NCBI RefSeq assembly: GCF_020497125.1
Contig: NC_059075.1
Span: 61,027,321 to 61,091,320 of the forward strand
DNA from: Mauremys mutica
Lineage: Eukaryota; Chordata; Testudines; Geoemydidae
DNA length: 64,000 bases
Reading direction: 5' to 3'
A program made the position numbers and the translations under genes. Below the pieces are notes generated by a model. The model was not told where the DNA came from. It saw nothing but the letters and a program-made list of their open reading frames with translations, and made no database searches. The stretch's first letter is position 1. Each line of letters opens with the position of its first letter. This document shows, in pieces, positions 1-11,589 of the stretch.

Positions 1-1689
1 ACATAAAAGATAAGACACTCCCAATGTAGTTTGCTCAGAATCCAAATGCCAGCTGTGATGTGACATAACACAGTGGCCCTTTGCTATGTTCTCTGTTTTC
101 ACAGCCTGAATTTTTATAACTTGTCCAGAGTGTCAAAAGTAAAATGGACACAATTGTAAATAAAGATTTTTCCCCTTCCTCCCTGGCTCAGTTTCAGTTT
201 CATTTACCAACAGCTAATGAAAAGTGTTCAAAAGGTCCAGAGACCCTGAGGGCAGGTTGCTGCCTGGAGTACTGAGCACCACCTCTGATCAGCTTTGTGC
301 CCCCGCTGACGTTGTTCCCCAGGCTCGGGGCAGCATCCCACCTTTTGTCTAGGCACCACCCTCCTTCACATCCATAAAACCACTTCTATTAATCCTCCTA
401 ATATTGTCCCTTCCTTTCCCCACCTATGCTGTTGCCCTGTAGTTTTTTGCCTGTTACACTGTAAGCACTGCAGGGCAGGGACCTTGGAAAGCACCCTGTA
501 TGTTTACGGTGCTGTAGAATTAATGCCACACACCCAACTTGGTTAAGGTGATCAGAATGTCCCTTCCTTCCTAGCCCCCTTATTCTCTGACAGACACTGT
601 CAACCCTGGGGAGGGGTTTTACTCGAGGTGGAAAGCTCAGACCTCCCTACTTCTTTGCCAGACAGCTCTTGGGAAATGTGATGAATGAGAAGGACACAGA
701 GCTGCTGTGTTTAGGAGGATCATCCAAGTTATTCTGGCAAGGTGAAATTCACTTATTAGCAGAGGGCCAGCACCAAGGCTATGCACCTATTAAGCTTTAT
801 TTTGAAGATTTACATGGCATTTATGCCTTGTATAGACTGTCTGCACAGGACTGAATTTTACCTGTTGGCAAGAGGAATCCAAACAAACTAGAAATATCGC
901 TGCAAAAAAATAATAGCGCTTGAAAATAAATCCTGACTCTTGTATCTCAATCCCACTTTCCTCTCTGCACCTCTGATTGGGCCTAAATAATATGTCAGCA
1001 TCACTTCTGGTGAAAGAGGAAACAGCAGGAGACTGGAGGCAAGTACAGTTATCCACACATTGAGAAAATATAATCGAGACACAGAGAGAATCTCTGGACA
1101 ACTTTATCTGACCACATGCACCAGACCTGACAGCACTTAATTACCTCCTGCACCTGCTCACTGCAGTTTTAATAGATCAGAGCTGATTTAGCCTATTCTC
1201 CCAATAGCCTGATGACTTCATGCCAGTCCTAAACTGAGCCACAAACTACAGCACAATGGAACCAAGGCCATGCTAATTGTCAAATGATACCTGCTTTCAA
1301 TTTAGCTGGCAAGATTTTTTTTTTTAACTCCAAATGGTTCTATCCAACACATTTTAGATTGGTTTTCCTCTCCCACAAAAGCTTTCTCCTGTATGTGAAG
1401 GAACGGAAAGAAGGTTGTAAGAGCTAGATCCTGATTTTATTCCCATTGAAAACAATTGGGAAACTCCTGTCACTTTAATGGGGAGTGGGATGGACTTTTA
1501 TTCTGGAATTGCTGCATTACTCAGAAGTAGCAAATCCTCAGTGCTATACTGAGATAAAGCAATTTTTCCTTCTGAAAACAATATGTGCACATGATTATTC
1601 TCCTCAACAACTCCAACCGCTATTAGTGGAATCTGACTGATGAAGGCACACTGGGTGCCCAGCAAAGGAAGCACCACCATCAGATAAAG
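1..1689. other. Intergenic DNA, no gene recognised
   Basis: No coding frame here resembles a protein I know; the open frames are short and lack domain motifs. Around 430-530 there is SINE-like wording (a 'gtaagcactgcagggcagggac' type tail), and 1425-1490 resembles a degenerate palindromic repeat with the 'cccattgaaaacaattggga' core found in several places in this window. Nothing else can be supported. Confidence 0.5.
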
Positions 1690-2053
1690 AGGCAAACAGG
1701 GAGTAAGGAGGACATATTTCGAGAAGTGCTGCAATCGTCTGATCATGCAGTTAGCGAGCACAGAGCACGGAGAGAGACAATAAACGAAAAACTAAAAATG
1801 GAGAGCCAGGAGAGGAGACAGGGGCAAGAGCGGATGGTAAAGCTCATGGAGGACCAAGCAGAGATGCTCAGGCCCTTGATTGCACTGCAGTCGGAACACA
1901 TCCATGTTCATCTCCCTTTGCAGCCCATACAGAATTGTGTTCCCCGCCCTCCCCAAGGAGTGTTGTGTTAACATGCACAAGTGATGTAATTAAAGTGGTT
2001 TATGATAGTTGACATAACTTAAGTTAACTTAACTCTGTAGTGTAGACATGGCC
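1690..2053 (+). pseudogene. PIF/Harbinger fragment: 3' part of the Myb-like ORF1 and element end
   Basis: The plus-strand frame across 1690-1971 reads EDIFREVLQSS, then an Arg/Glu/Gln-rich helix ending LMEDQAEMLRPLIALQSEH. This matches in order the C-terminal coiled segment of the Harbinger ORF1 protein at 31501-31890 in this window (EDMLHEVIQQS ... IMERQAHLIQALVAIQAEH). After the stop the sequence runs into a Harbinger-type terminus, gtgtagacatggcc, ending near 2053. The left part of the element and the transposase are missing. It is a truncated, dead copy; the left edge is uncertain. Confidence 0.65.
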
Positions 2054-2640
2054 TAAGAGTGTCAGAAGTAAATACAAGGTCGAACAGATAGGTTAGCATA
2101 AGTACTGTAGTTAGCACATATTCCAAGGGGCCATACAAGGTGAAGTGGCCCATTAAAACCCATGTAGTCATAGAACTAAGGTCGGGGGGGGGGAGTTAGT
2201 GGCTCACAGATTGTTGTAATAAACCATAAATCCAGTGTCTCTGTTCAGTCCATTAGTTTTACTATCTAGCAGAGTCATTAATTTAAGCTCCCAGGCTCGT
2301 CTTTTGAAAGCATTGTGCAGGTTTCCTTTGAGGAAGAGAACTGAGAGGTCAGATATAGAGTGATCACTTTGTGAAAAAAGTGTTCACCAACAAGCAATGT
2401 GGTGTTTTTGTCTTGTATCATTTTTCTGCATGAGTTTATTCCAGAGCATAGTGATGGTCTGCTTTCACCCACATAGTTGTTAGTGGGGTATTTAGTGCAC
2501 TAGATGAGATATACCATGTGATGGGTCTTGAAAAGTGAACTGTGGTGGGGGCGGGTGATGATCATTGTAGCAGAGGAGATAGATCTGCAGGTTTTGCATC
2601 TGTTGTTCTGGCAGAGTCTGGTGCAGCTTTGACTTGGTGT

Positions 2641-2966
2641 CAGGGGCGGATCCAGGCCCCAGCACGCCAAGCGCGTGCTTGGGGCAGCAAACTGCAGGGG
2701 GCGCTCTGCCGGCGCCGCGAGCGTGGCAGGTAGGCTGCCTTCGGCGGCTTGCCTGCGGAGGGTCCGCTGGTCCCGTGGCTTCGGTGGACTTCCCGCAGGC
2801 GTGCCTGTGGAGGGTCCGCTGGTCCCGCGGCTTCGGCGGACCTCCCGCAGGCACGCCTGTGGGAGGTCCGCCAAAGCCGCAGGACCAGCGGACCCTCCGC
2901 AGGAAAACCACCGAAGGCAGCCTGCCTGCCGTGCTTGGGGTGGCAAAAACCCTAGAGCCGCCCCTG
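2641..2966. mobile_element. GC-rich hAT-type MITE with 8-bp target duplication
   Basis: Terminal inverted repeats caggggcgg... and ...gccgcccctg bound a 326-bp GC-rich element. Flanks are cttggtgt (2633-2640) and gttggtgt (2967-2974), an 8-bp duplication with one mismatch, as expected for hAT transposases. The core (about 2800-2900) is a strong palindrome built from 'gtccgctggtcccg' and its complement. It interrupts the Penelope linker coding region, so it is younger than that element. There is no coding capacity of its own. Confidence 0.85.
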
Positions 2967-3364
2967 GTTGGTGTGTCCTGGTCTGTGGGGAGCTTGCCTC
3001 TGGTGATGAGCTTGGAGTGCCTGGGGTGTTGTTTGAAAGCCAGAAAAGGAAGTTCCAGAAAGATTTCTTTCAGGATGCGGTCTCTATTGAGTATGGGTTT
3101 TAGTGGTTTGATTATACCATGTATGGGTTCCAATGTGGGGTGGCATGTGACAACTAGGGGTGTGTAGTCAGAGGAGGTTTTGTTTCTGTTTTGAAGCATG
3201 TTCTTTCCAGGTATTTGGGTGGTCCATTCCATGCTGCAATCTACTTCTCTGGTGGAGTGTCCTTGTCTGGTGAGGGCAGTTTTGAATGTGTTTCAGTGTA
3301 CATCACAGAATTTCTCCTCTGGGCATATTCTATGGTATCCGAGTTCCTAGCTGTAGATAACAGA

Positions 3365-3622
3365 TTACTTGGTGTGTTTGGGGTGGTTGTTGAAGTTGTG
3401 GTGGAAATCCATGAGGAAGTTTAAGTCATCTGTACAGAGGATGAAAATATCATTGATGTATCTCAGGTATATCATTGGTTTCATGGTGCATTTGTCCAGA
3501 AATTCTTCTTTAAGGTGGCCCATGAAGAGGTTGGCATATTGGGGAGCCATCCTACTACCCCTGGCTGTTCCCATGGTTTGGACAAAATTCAAAGATCTAT
3601 GAGTCCTACACATGGTTATCAC
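3365..3622 (-). pseudogene. Penelope reverse transcriptase fragment (inactive)
   Basis: The minus-strand frame reads GSRMAPQYANLFMGHL followed about 20 residues later by LRYINDIFIL, the order of RT palm motifs B and C in Penelope-like elements (AP..ANLFM, then RYIDDIF). The catalytic pair that should read DD is ND here, so the first Asp is lost. The frame continues into a linker at 2967-3232 that reads [19 protein letters not shown], again Penelope-like. Upstream RT motifs are absent because the element is 5'-truncated at the inversion point. Confidence 0.8.
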
Positions 3623-4215
3623 AACATGTGGTGTACCCCATCCAGTGCACTAAATGCCCCAACAATAATTATATGAGTGAAACCACACAATCACTAAGCT
3701 CTTGAATAAACTCATACAGAAAAATTATACAAGACAAAAACACCGTATCACCTGTAGTTGAACACTTTTCACAGAGTGATCACTGTATATCTGAGCTATC
3801 AGTCCTCATCCTCAAAGGAAACTTGCACAACACTTTCAGAAGACAAACCTGCGAGCTTAAATTCATAACTTTGCTAGACACTAAAAATCACAGTCTTAAT
3901 AAAGACAGTGGATTGATGGCTTATTACAACAATCTGTAACCCACTAACCCCCTCTCTTTGTCCTATGATTACAAGGGTGTTAACTGGCCACTTCACCTTG
4001 AATGGTCCCTTAAAATGTGCGCTACTTATGCTAAACTGTTTGACCTTGTATTTAGCAGTGACGCTTGGAGTACATTTCCCAGCCCTGAAGAAGCGCACTG
4101 TGTAGTTCAAAAGCTTGTCTCTCTCACCAACAGAAGTTGCTCCAATAAAAGATATTACCTCACCCCCCTTGTCTCTCTAATATCCTGGGACAGACACAGC
4201 TACAACATCACTGCA

Positions 4216-5830
4216 TACTGCGTTTGCAAACGTTCCTGCCAATAAACTCATATGCTAGTTGGAAGATTCACAGAAAGTGAACACAAGAGAGGCCAAAGCA
4301 AATTTCTTTATAAATCCAAACAAATATTTGTGATAATTTTGAAAGTATCGCCCCAGTTCTAATCTTTCCTTTCATCTCATCCCTCTCGCTCCCCGTGTTC
4401 CACCACATCCTCTTCTCTAATTGTCCCCTCCCACTCTTGGCTTGAGTTTTTTCATGAGCACTTTCAGATGGGAACTGTCTTTTTTCAAGTTCTCTGAAGC
4501 ACTGTGTACACTTATGCCCCTATGTAAAGAATAAACAGCAATAATACAGAGCAGCATGCTAGACAGAGGGTGCACCTATACCCAGGAAGAGCTATATAAG
4601 CTCTTGTACTCCTGGTCATGGAACGTTGGGCAGGAGACTCAGCGTGGCCCTGCTCCTCTTTCACTGAGATGGTTAACATGACTCAGGAGGCCATCATACG
4701 CCTTCTCCTTACAAGTTCCTGAGAGGAAGAATTGTCTAGTGGTTATATTATGGCAGTTTGATGATCTCCTCTCAGTTCTGCAGTTGACTTGCTCTGTTAA
4801 TTGGGATAAGTCACTCAGGAGTTGTATTTTCAAATGGGCCTAACGGAATTAGATGCTCAACTTCCATTGAAAGATAGTTGGAGCTGGGTGCCTAATTCCC
4901 ATTTGTGCCTTTGAAAAAAATCTCCTTTAATCACTCTCTGTCCGTTTCTCCACCTGTAAAATTGAAGTAATAATAGTTATCTACTTCAGAGGGGAATTTT
5001 GAGGATTGGTGGTTTAATATTTGTAAAGTTCTTTCAGATTCTCTGGTGAAAGATGCTAGAGAAGTGAAAATTATTTACTGTCATCTTATTGTTTAAATAA
5101 TAGTTCAGGGTAAATAGTATCTGGGGAAATAAAACACTAGAGTTGAAGTACTTTGAGACACAATTGTTCCCTCCTCCTTAATTCATGGTGGGAGAGAATT
5201 TTCCTTAAGTTTCAGCCCAAAGCAAGGAGATCTCATTGTGTTATAATCGTTGCTTCCTGTTTGTTACCTAATGACATCATTTCCTGTTTCCTGTCTGATT
5301 ATAACCCTGCCAACTGTTTTTCTCAAGCATTAACCAACTTCCCATCGCCCCCCTTTCTTTTTAAACAAAAATACCATAATAAATATCACTGTAACCGGAG
5401 GCCCTGACAGAACACTGCTCTACCAATTAACCTTTCCACTGCTAGAATGCCCGGCACCACCACTACTCAGCCAACTACAACCCTAGAGAATCAAACCAAC
5501 ACTGAATGACAATCATTTTATTTAGGGCTTAGTGGATCTTAAGCTTCAAATGATTTATTATCAATTATTAATTATTAGTTGTATATTTCTCTGTGTGTAC
5601 AGCACCACAGCATTGTGCACAACTCACAAGAAGACAAGCTCCTTATTAAAGAGTTAACCATCTCACTCTGATAAATAAACTCAAAAAACACTAACTCCGG
5701 GGTGAGGAGGTGCAGAGGCATTGAGGATTCAAGCACTAACACTTTGCAAAAAAAGTGGCCTTACACCCTGATTCTACAAACATGCATGTGAGTAATTTCA
5801 CACATCTGACTAACCCTACTGGGATCTCTT
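4216..5830. other. Intergenic DNA with a split MIR-like SINE
   Basis: About 4735-4828 and 4917-5075 read as two halves of a MIR-like SINE (…gggataagtcactca…, then …ctgtccgtttctccacctgtaaaat…gtaataatagttatctacttca…). Between them, about 4829-4916, lies a palindrome-like insert (…aaatgggcctaacggaattag… answered by …gtgcctaattcccatttg…). The rest of the interval shows nothing I recognise. Confidence 0.5.
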
Positions 5831-5925
5831 GCATGCATCTGATGAAGTGGTTATATCCTATGAAAGCTTATGCCCAAATAAATTTGTTAGTCTCTAACGT
5901 GCCACAAGGACTCCTCGTTGTTTTT
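5831..5925 (+). mobile_element. Penelope-like element, 3' terminal scrap
   Basis: The wording 'catctgatgaagtggttatatcctatgaaagcttatgcccaaataaatttgttagtctctaacgtgccacaaggactcc' (given here only as its position) matches the 3' end shared by the Penelope copies near 49.4, 51.0 and 60.1 kb: gaagaagtg, aaagcttatgcccaaataa, then gtgccac-ggactcc and ttgttgttttt. No coding part remains. Confidence 0.75.
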
Positions 5926-7846
5926 GCATGCAAAAAGTTACTCATGCACATTAGTGTTTGCAAGATCAGGTCTTGCAAGAGGAATTTGAAGGAGGAGAGA
6001 GAAGGGAACTTGGTGCAAGGGAAGCTGATCCCAGTTTGCAACCTCAGTGTCTAAAAATGCATTTTCCCCCCCCTTGACAGCCAGACCTTGGAGCGCTAAT
6101 GACCCCCCCCCAACCATGCTCCAAAAATCTGTCTTACCCTGACGTAAGGGAAATGGGTTTAAGGTAAAGTAAAAAGAGATGCAGATTCTCAGGACTTCAT
6201 CTGGGGATGCAACAGTAGAGTTTTCCTTCCAGCTTAAACCTGTGTTAGGGGCTAAAAAAAAGTGTCCCATATATTTTTTCAACCAAAGTAAACATTCAGT
6301 AAGGAATTAATTTCTTGATAAGCACAGCCAGCAAACACAGACTCCCGTGAGCTTGCTAGTGTCCACACTGCCATGCCAACAGACCCATACCAAGCAGCAG
6401 TTTGAAGTTCACAGTTTCTGAAAAGTCCAACATACAGGGAGCATGGATACTTCTGAATTCCCAGCCATCCCAAATGATCAACATCTGGCTGAGAAATCGC
6501 AGCCCAGATGTTAACAAGAAAAAAAGACAGACTTTGCTACTACTACTAATAAATAGTTAGTATAATTGTGCTGCCTTTGTTCATTATTTTATATCAATGT
6601 ATTATATTTGTTTATTTGCATATAAGCATTATTTGTTTACTCAAAACAATTTTATACTAAAAAGGTTTATTTGGTGCACAGCTTGGTAGAGCCGCAGCAC
6701 ACATTCTGATTTCCTATTGATTCTGATTCCAAGTTACAACAAGAGCGCACACCATAGACATAGTGAAACTGGCAGCTCCATCAGGGTTTGTGGTAAAGTG
6801 AGTTTCCTCTGCAAACATGCACCAATAGAGGGCGCCACTGGAACACATATGAAATGCTAGCACATACCCAGCTTTGGGCATTCCTAGCTAATTCCCTTGA
6901 GGAGAACTAAGAGTGCTCTAAGCATCTACTTTTAGCTGGATGAGCTGCTCTTACGCAACTTCCCCAATGCCTTCCAATCAGCCATACTCAGTCCATTCTA
7001 CAGAGAAAAACTTCTTTGGTGTGTTTTTTTCCACCGTCCCAGAACACGTACAAATCATGGGCCAGACCCTGTGTTCCAAGCACACCACAACTTTTTGCTG
7101 ACTTTAATGGAAGTGAGATTCACAGTACTGCCAACCCAACAGTTCAAAAATCATGAGTCAGACCCCAAAAATCAGGAGATTGGCCTAAAAATCATGAGAT
7201 TCTTATAAAAGATTAAATCATGATTTTTTTTAGTCCGCCTTCTGTTTTTGATCTGCCCTTGCCTTCTCCCAGTGTATGCATGACTAGAACAGTACTCCCT
7301 ACTCTTGCATATTTATTGAAAAGAAGAGGATTTTGGCTCCTGCTGAAGAGCTCTCACAATAATGCAAAGAGGAACATCATGCATGGAGCAGCACAAAACT
7401 TTACCTCCCCCCAAAAAAGTAAATTAATGCCCCAGACCTTTTGTGGCCCTACTATTGCCTCATATCCTGCTGCTCTCCTGCAGGAAACCCTCACTCAGGA
7501 TTGGGGGGATGCAGAGGAAGATGATGGAACCTTAACTCTGCCTTGCTCCTGGTCAGAAGCAGCAGTAGTGCCCAGCACAGGAAGGAAAACCCTGGGGAAA
7601 TGAGAAGGAGGTGCTTGTGGAAACTGAGCAATCAGGGCAGTACTTCTCCAAGCAGCTGCCGGGGGAGGCAATGTACAGCCACAGCAGAGAAGATGTATTG
7701 AAGTGGCTCCCCAAAACAGTGTGCACCCCAGGACAGTGGGAAGAGATGAGGGATGGAGGGCTGAGCCAGGACTGTGGGGTGAGGTGGGAAGAGGCAGAGA
7801 AGCTTACCTGACAGCAGGAGGCCCAGCCGCCCAGAAGTGACAGCAA
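5926..7846. other. Intergenic DNA with fragmentary repeat
   Basis: No gene recognised. 7125-7215 ('actgccaacccaacag…aaatcatgag') is the reverse complement of the right end of the repeat at 11590-11880 ('…catgatttttgaacgtttggggttggtattgc'), so a degraded copy of that dispersed repeat starts here. The rest of the stretch, including AT-rich 6530-6670, shows nothing I can name. Confidence 0.45.
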
Positions 7847-7972
7847 TTTCTAAGTAAAATTAAGCCTGGCATGATCTCAGGATAGAACTCTCAAATGTCA
7901 GCTGGAAAAAAAATCTAGACTTTTGAGAGTTCTATCATGAGATCCTGGGTCAGGCTTAACTGTACTTAGAAA
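7847..7972. repeat. Hairpin-forming inverted repeat, ~50-bp arms
   Basis: Left arm 7847-7896 (tttctaagta…taagcctgg…gatagaactctcaaa) is the reverse complement, with few mismatches and one short indel, of right arm 7921-7972 (ttttgagagttctatc…caggctta…tacttagaaa). The loop is about 25 nt and A-rich. It is probably a palindromic MITE or the palindromic end of the neighbouring 'catgattt' repeat; no protein or target duplication was seen. Confidence 0.75.
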
Positions 7973-8905
7973 CTGGATCTCTTGTGGTTAATTCATGATA
8001 GCTGGCATGTCTGGGTTCACAAGGACTGTGGGATTACACTTTTGAGGACCAATCTTCACAACTAGTTAATAAGCATTATACATAAAGGGAGGGGAGACGA
8101 TATTGGGCCAAATTCTCTGAACTGACTCTTCTGCACCCAATGCAGCTTGGACAGTATGAGCAAAAATAATAATTTGTGTTACTAATCTATTTATTAGACA
8201 GCCATCATCAATGTTCTAGGCAGCTGTTAACACAGAGAGAGAGAACATAGTTTTCATACCTGGGTGTCTTAATTTAGGGTCCTAAGCCATATTTAAGTAG
8301 CTACATATAAGTAGCCTGATTTCCAGAAGTTCTCAGTGTGACAGATATGGCAATTCCCTGCAATATCCTGGACAAACCTTATTGAATTAAGTTAAATCTT
8401 ACTGTATGAAGATTCTATATGGCTGTGGGCCAGGGATGGTATGTAATTCTGTGGGGGAGGGGAACCACAGCCCTCCAAGAACTAAGAACAGTGAGGGGTA
8501 GTTAAGCAAATTCACTCAAGTTGTAACAGCTCCCAAGAGGCAGCACCACCTGGAGAAACCTATGTATAATGGCTCAAACTGGATTCTCCAGAGACCAGCA
8601 GACAAAGAAAGGACTTTAGGATAAATAGCGTCAGTTTAAACTGTCTCAAGGTATTTGTTCTGATCCAGCAAACCGACAGGCCCTTCTGTCCAAGGCGAAG
8701 GGGTGGAAAGACAGATACCAACCAGAACCCTTGTGGAGACTGTGGGGCTGATCTTCGGTAAGCTTATTAACATGCGTGTGGGTTCTCTTATTGTTTTTAA
8801 TGTTTTCTCTTGTAAGGCTTTCCCCTTAAGAATACATGTGCTTGCTTAGAAAGGGCTGTGTGGTAACGTCACTGGGGCTAATTACACTGTTTATATCCTC
8901 TAAAG

Positions 8906-9131
8906 CAGGGGTTCACAAACTGGGAGTTGGGACCCCTCTGGGGGTCATGAAGTTATTACATGGGGAGTCATGAGCTGTCAGCCTCCACCCCAAACCCCCC
9001 TTTGCCTCCAGCATTTATAATGGTGTTAAATATATTTAAAAACTGTTTTTAATTTATAAGGGAGTGGAGGGCCTCACTCAGAGGTTTTCTATGCGAAAGG
9101 GGTCACCAGTACAAAAGTTTGAGAACCACTG
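8906..9131. mobile_element. hAT-type MITE inside the solo LTR
   Basis: Ends caggggttcacaaact and agtttgagaaccactg (inverted) define a 226-bp non-coding element. Flanks ctctaaag and cattaagg agree at 5 of 8 positions, a decayed hAT-type duplication. Its termini match those of the element at 41829-42174, so they belong to one superfamily. Confidence 0.75.
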
Positions 9132-9362
9132 CATTAAGGAGAAAGCAGAGCAGGCCCTCTCAGCCACTCTAACTGCTGGGGAAATTCACAGTGTGGGCAG
9201 GGAACTGTGCAGCCTGGAAATACCCGAGTCAGGAGGGAGGGCGGAGAGAGAGACTGGTCTCTGCCCAAGAAAGATGATGACTGGGGAGTTGGAAGCCTAT
9301 GCATGGGTGCCCTTGCTGGGCCACAAAGGAGGAAAACAGGTGCAGTTGCGCTGAACTGTCAC

Positions 9363-10016
9363 GAGGGCCGGCTCTGGCTTTTTTGCCGCCCCAAGCAAAA
9401 AAAAAAAAAGAAAAGGAGGGGGGGCGGTCAGAGCGGCAAAGCAGGGGGGAAAAAAGGAAAAAGAAAAAAAAAACCTGTGGCATGGCCGGAGCGGAGTGGC
9501 AAAGCAGGGGGGGAAACAGAAAAACGGCATGGCTGGAGTGACAAAGCGGGGGGGGGGAGGGGGCGGGGAACAGCACAGCCGGCAAAGCAGGGAAAAAAAC
9601 AAAACAAAAAAACCCTACAGGGCGGCCGGAGCCAGGGTGCAGAGGGACTCCCTGTGCTGCAGAGTGCACACCCGGTCTAATGGTGGGGAGAGGGAGGGGG
9701 AGGGAGCAGGGGGGAGAGAGAGAAGGGGGGCAGCCAGGGCTTCAGCGGGGTGCTCACCCGCGGCCCAGACTGCTGCGCCGCCTGCCGGGAGGGCTCTGCG
9801 CCGCTCTGGTCGGCTGGGAGGGAAGGACGTGGGCTGCCCTGCCAAGTTTGCTGCAGGGCGCTCCCCTCCTCCGCCCCCTACAGGGCGGCCGGGTCTGGGA
9901 ACCAAGAAAAAAAACCAAAACCTGCCATGCTGCCCTAGGATTGGGCAGAATGCCACGCTGTAGAATCTGCCGCCCCAACCACGAGCTTGCTTGGCTGGTG
10001 CCTGGAGCCGGCCCTG
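9363..10016. mobile_element. hAT-type non-autonomous element, 654 bp
   Basis: Starts gagggccggctctgg and ends ctggagccggccctg, inverted repeats of about 14 bp. Flanks actgtcac (9355-9362) and actgtgac (10017-10024) form an 8-bp duplication with one mismatch. The interior is A-rich and GC-rich in turn with runs of 'gcaaagcagggggg', and repeats 'ccgccccaagc'. Long open frames here come from low-complexity sequence and are not genes. It shares ends with the element at 46064-46312. Confidence 0.85.
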
Positions 10017-10030
10017 ACTGTGACACTCAG

Positions 10031-10911
10031 CACTCACAAATCTCACTGGAGGCCAAAGGCTGGATGCTCAGCATCTTTGAAAATCAGGCCATTTGGTGTA
10101 AATCTAGGAGCTCAAGTTCAGGCACACTGGTTTTTAAATATCTTTATTTTTCTGTGGCCAATGTTTTTAATCCAATCAATGCACCATGCTGAAGGGCTTC
10201 CTCAATGCAGAGTTGAAATTAGTGAGTAGGGCTGGCCAAAAAAAATGTTTTGATGAAAAACTGAGGTATCGACAAAACTAACATTTTTGTGGAAAGTGCT
10301 TTTCTCAAATAGTTTTGATTTTTTTTATCAGAAAACCAAAAAATCTTATTTTCTCTTTCAAAGTTTCTAATGGAATGCCCAATTTTGACCAGCTCTACTA
10401 ATGACAGGTAAACTCATCTCATTTAATGTCCATCCCACTTGAATGATGTGGGCTTGACAGCATGACTCAAACATTGTTCATGTTCTGCTTAGGTGAGAGG
10501 ACAAAACGGGAGCAAACAGAGTGGGGAGAAAATCCAGTGGAAAAAATACAGCAAAAAATTGAAGTGAGAGCAAAAGAGAGAAAGATACCTCCTGAGAGAA
10601 AAATCCAAAAAACACAATAAACACATAAACACAGTTTATGGCCCTGATTCAGAAAGGTATTTAAGCACAGGGATCATTTTAAACAAATGAGTAGTTTCAT
10701 TAACTTCAATGAGACTACTCCCAAGTTTAAAATAAGACATTTGTTTTAGTACATTGTTGACTCTATCATACACTCACTGCTTAGCTTCTGTCCTTAACAT
10801 GCAGCACAGGCTTCCCTTCAAAGAGCTAATTATGAGGTTGGGCTGGGCTCGCTAATCAACTCTTTTTAAATTTCAGGAAGAATGGTTGATGAACTTTGTC
10901 ATACTCTCTAG
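10031..10911. other. Intergenic DNA, decayed palindromic repeat
   Basis: No gene recognised. 10640-10740 (ccctgattcagaaaggtatttaagcac … cttcaatgagactactcccaagttt) belongs to the degenerate palindromic family with an 'acttcaatgaga' centre seen elsewhere in the window. Confidence 0.4.
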
Positions 10912-11560
10912 AGTGGCTCACAACTCAGGTCGGACCTTGCCAATGTCAAGTCAGATGGTCAGAAAACAGGGCAGACACCTCAAACTGGTGGTGTCCCCTA
11001 TAATTAGATTTCACCAAGCCAGTAACAATTGCGCACTCTTGAATCACCATACCAGTCTTACCATGGAGTCACAGACAGCTCCCTTAGGCACTCCAGCCTA
11101 TCCTGCCACCCAGACAAACTGGAGTTAGTCACAATTGTCACATAGACCAAAAAAATCACACCGCATCAGGTTACTCCCAATCCCAAAGGTCCAGTCACTT
11201 ACGCCAGATCAATTGGTACTTTGGATCTCATACCAAAGACAATGCTGACAGCCAATTATTTAGTAAACTAACTAAAGATTTATTAGCTAAGAAAAGAAAT
11301 GAGTTATTGAGAGGTTAAAGCAGATAAATACATTAACAGGTGAGTCAAAGTTCATAAATCCAGAATGGTAGCAGAGATGATGTAATCTGTTACTTTCCCA
11401 ATACTCTTTTCATGGAACCCACATTTTTGGAGATCTCCACTTTGCATTTGGTGTCTTTTCTTACAAATTCCAAAACCAGTGGGAAATATCTGCAAGCCCC
11501 TCAGCCCTTACCCATTCCTACTTTAAATCTGATTTTAAAAGAACTAATTTTGTCATCCTC
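10912..11560 (-). mobile_element. LTR fragment related to the one at 20.99-22.86 kb
   Basis: This stretch aligns in order with 20990-21500: gagtggctcac/gagtggttcac, then ttagatttcaccaa, catggagtca, tgccacccaga, ccaaaggtccagtcacttac/ccaaaggaccagacacttac, gatcaatt/ggtcaatt, and agatttatta…agaaatgagttatt…aggttaaagc. In reverse complement the last block contains aataaatct, a possible polyadenylation signal, which suggests the LTR is antisense. Edges are not resolved and no target duplication was found. Confidence 0.6.
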
Positions 11561-11589
11561 CTAAAGCCAAGGGGAAGCACATTCAACAG

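Larger units (their letters stand above)
2065..4215. mobile_element. Penelope-like element, head-to-head inverted pair (copy 1)
   Basis: Two pieces of one Penelope-like retroelement lie in opposite orientation. The minus arm (about 2065-3617) carries the end of the reverse transcriptase, linker, GIY-YIG-type region and 3' UTR. The plus arm (about 3618-4215) carries the GIY-YIG-type region again (CTKCPNNNYMSETTQSL, then SPVVEHFSQSDHC) and the 3' UTR. The two UTRs align: both contain the wording for 'ttattacaacaatctgt', 'ggccacttcacctt' and 'gaccttgtattta'. The 3' ends face outward and the 5' breaks meet near 3617. A hAT MITE sits in the minus arm at 2641-2966. Frames are broken by stops and shifts. 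No clear target duplication was found for this copy, so outer edges are approximate. Confidence 0.75.
8337..10025 (+). mobile_element. Solo LTR with two nested hAT elements
   Basis: The outer element begins TGTGACAGATATGG and ends AACTGTGACA, giving the TG…CA ends of an LTR, and is flanked by an exact 5-bp duplication ctcag (8332-8336 and 10026-10030). Without the two hAT insertions (8906-9131 and 9363-10016) and their duplications the LTR is about 0.8 kb. No internal gag/pol sequence or second LTR is present, so it is a solo LTR left by recombination. A 5-bp duplication fits Gypsy or some ERV classes; I cannot decide which. Confidence 0.85.

Noticed and set aside
2634..3167. Overlapping Gly/Pro/Arg-rich frames
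   Set aside because: They arise from the palindromic GC-rich hAT MITE at 2641-2966.
9207..10192. Several long GC-rich or Lys-rich open frames on both strands
   Set aside because: They lie in a hAT element made of A-runs and G-runs; the proteins are low complexity on every frame.
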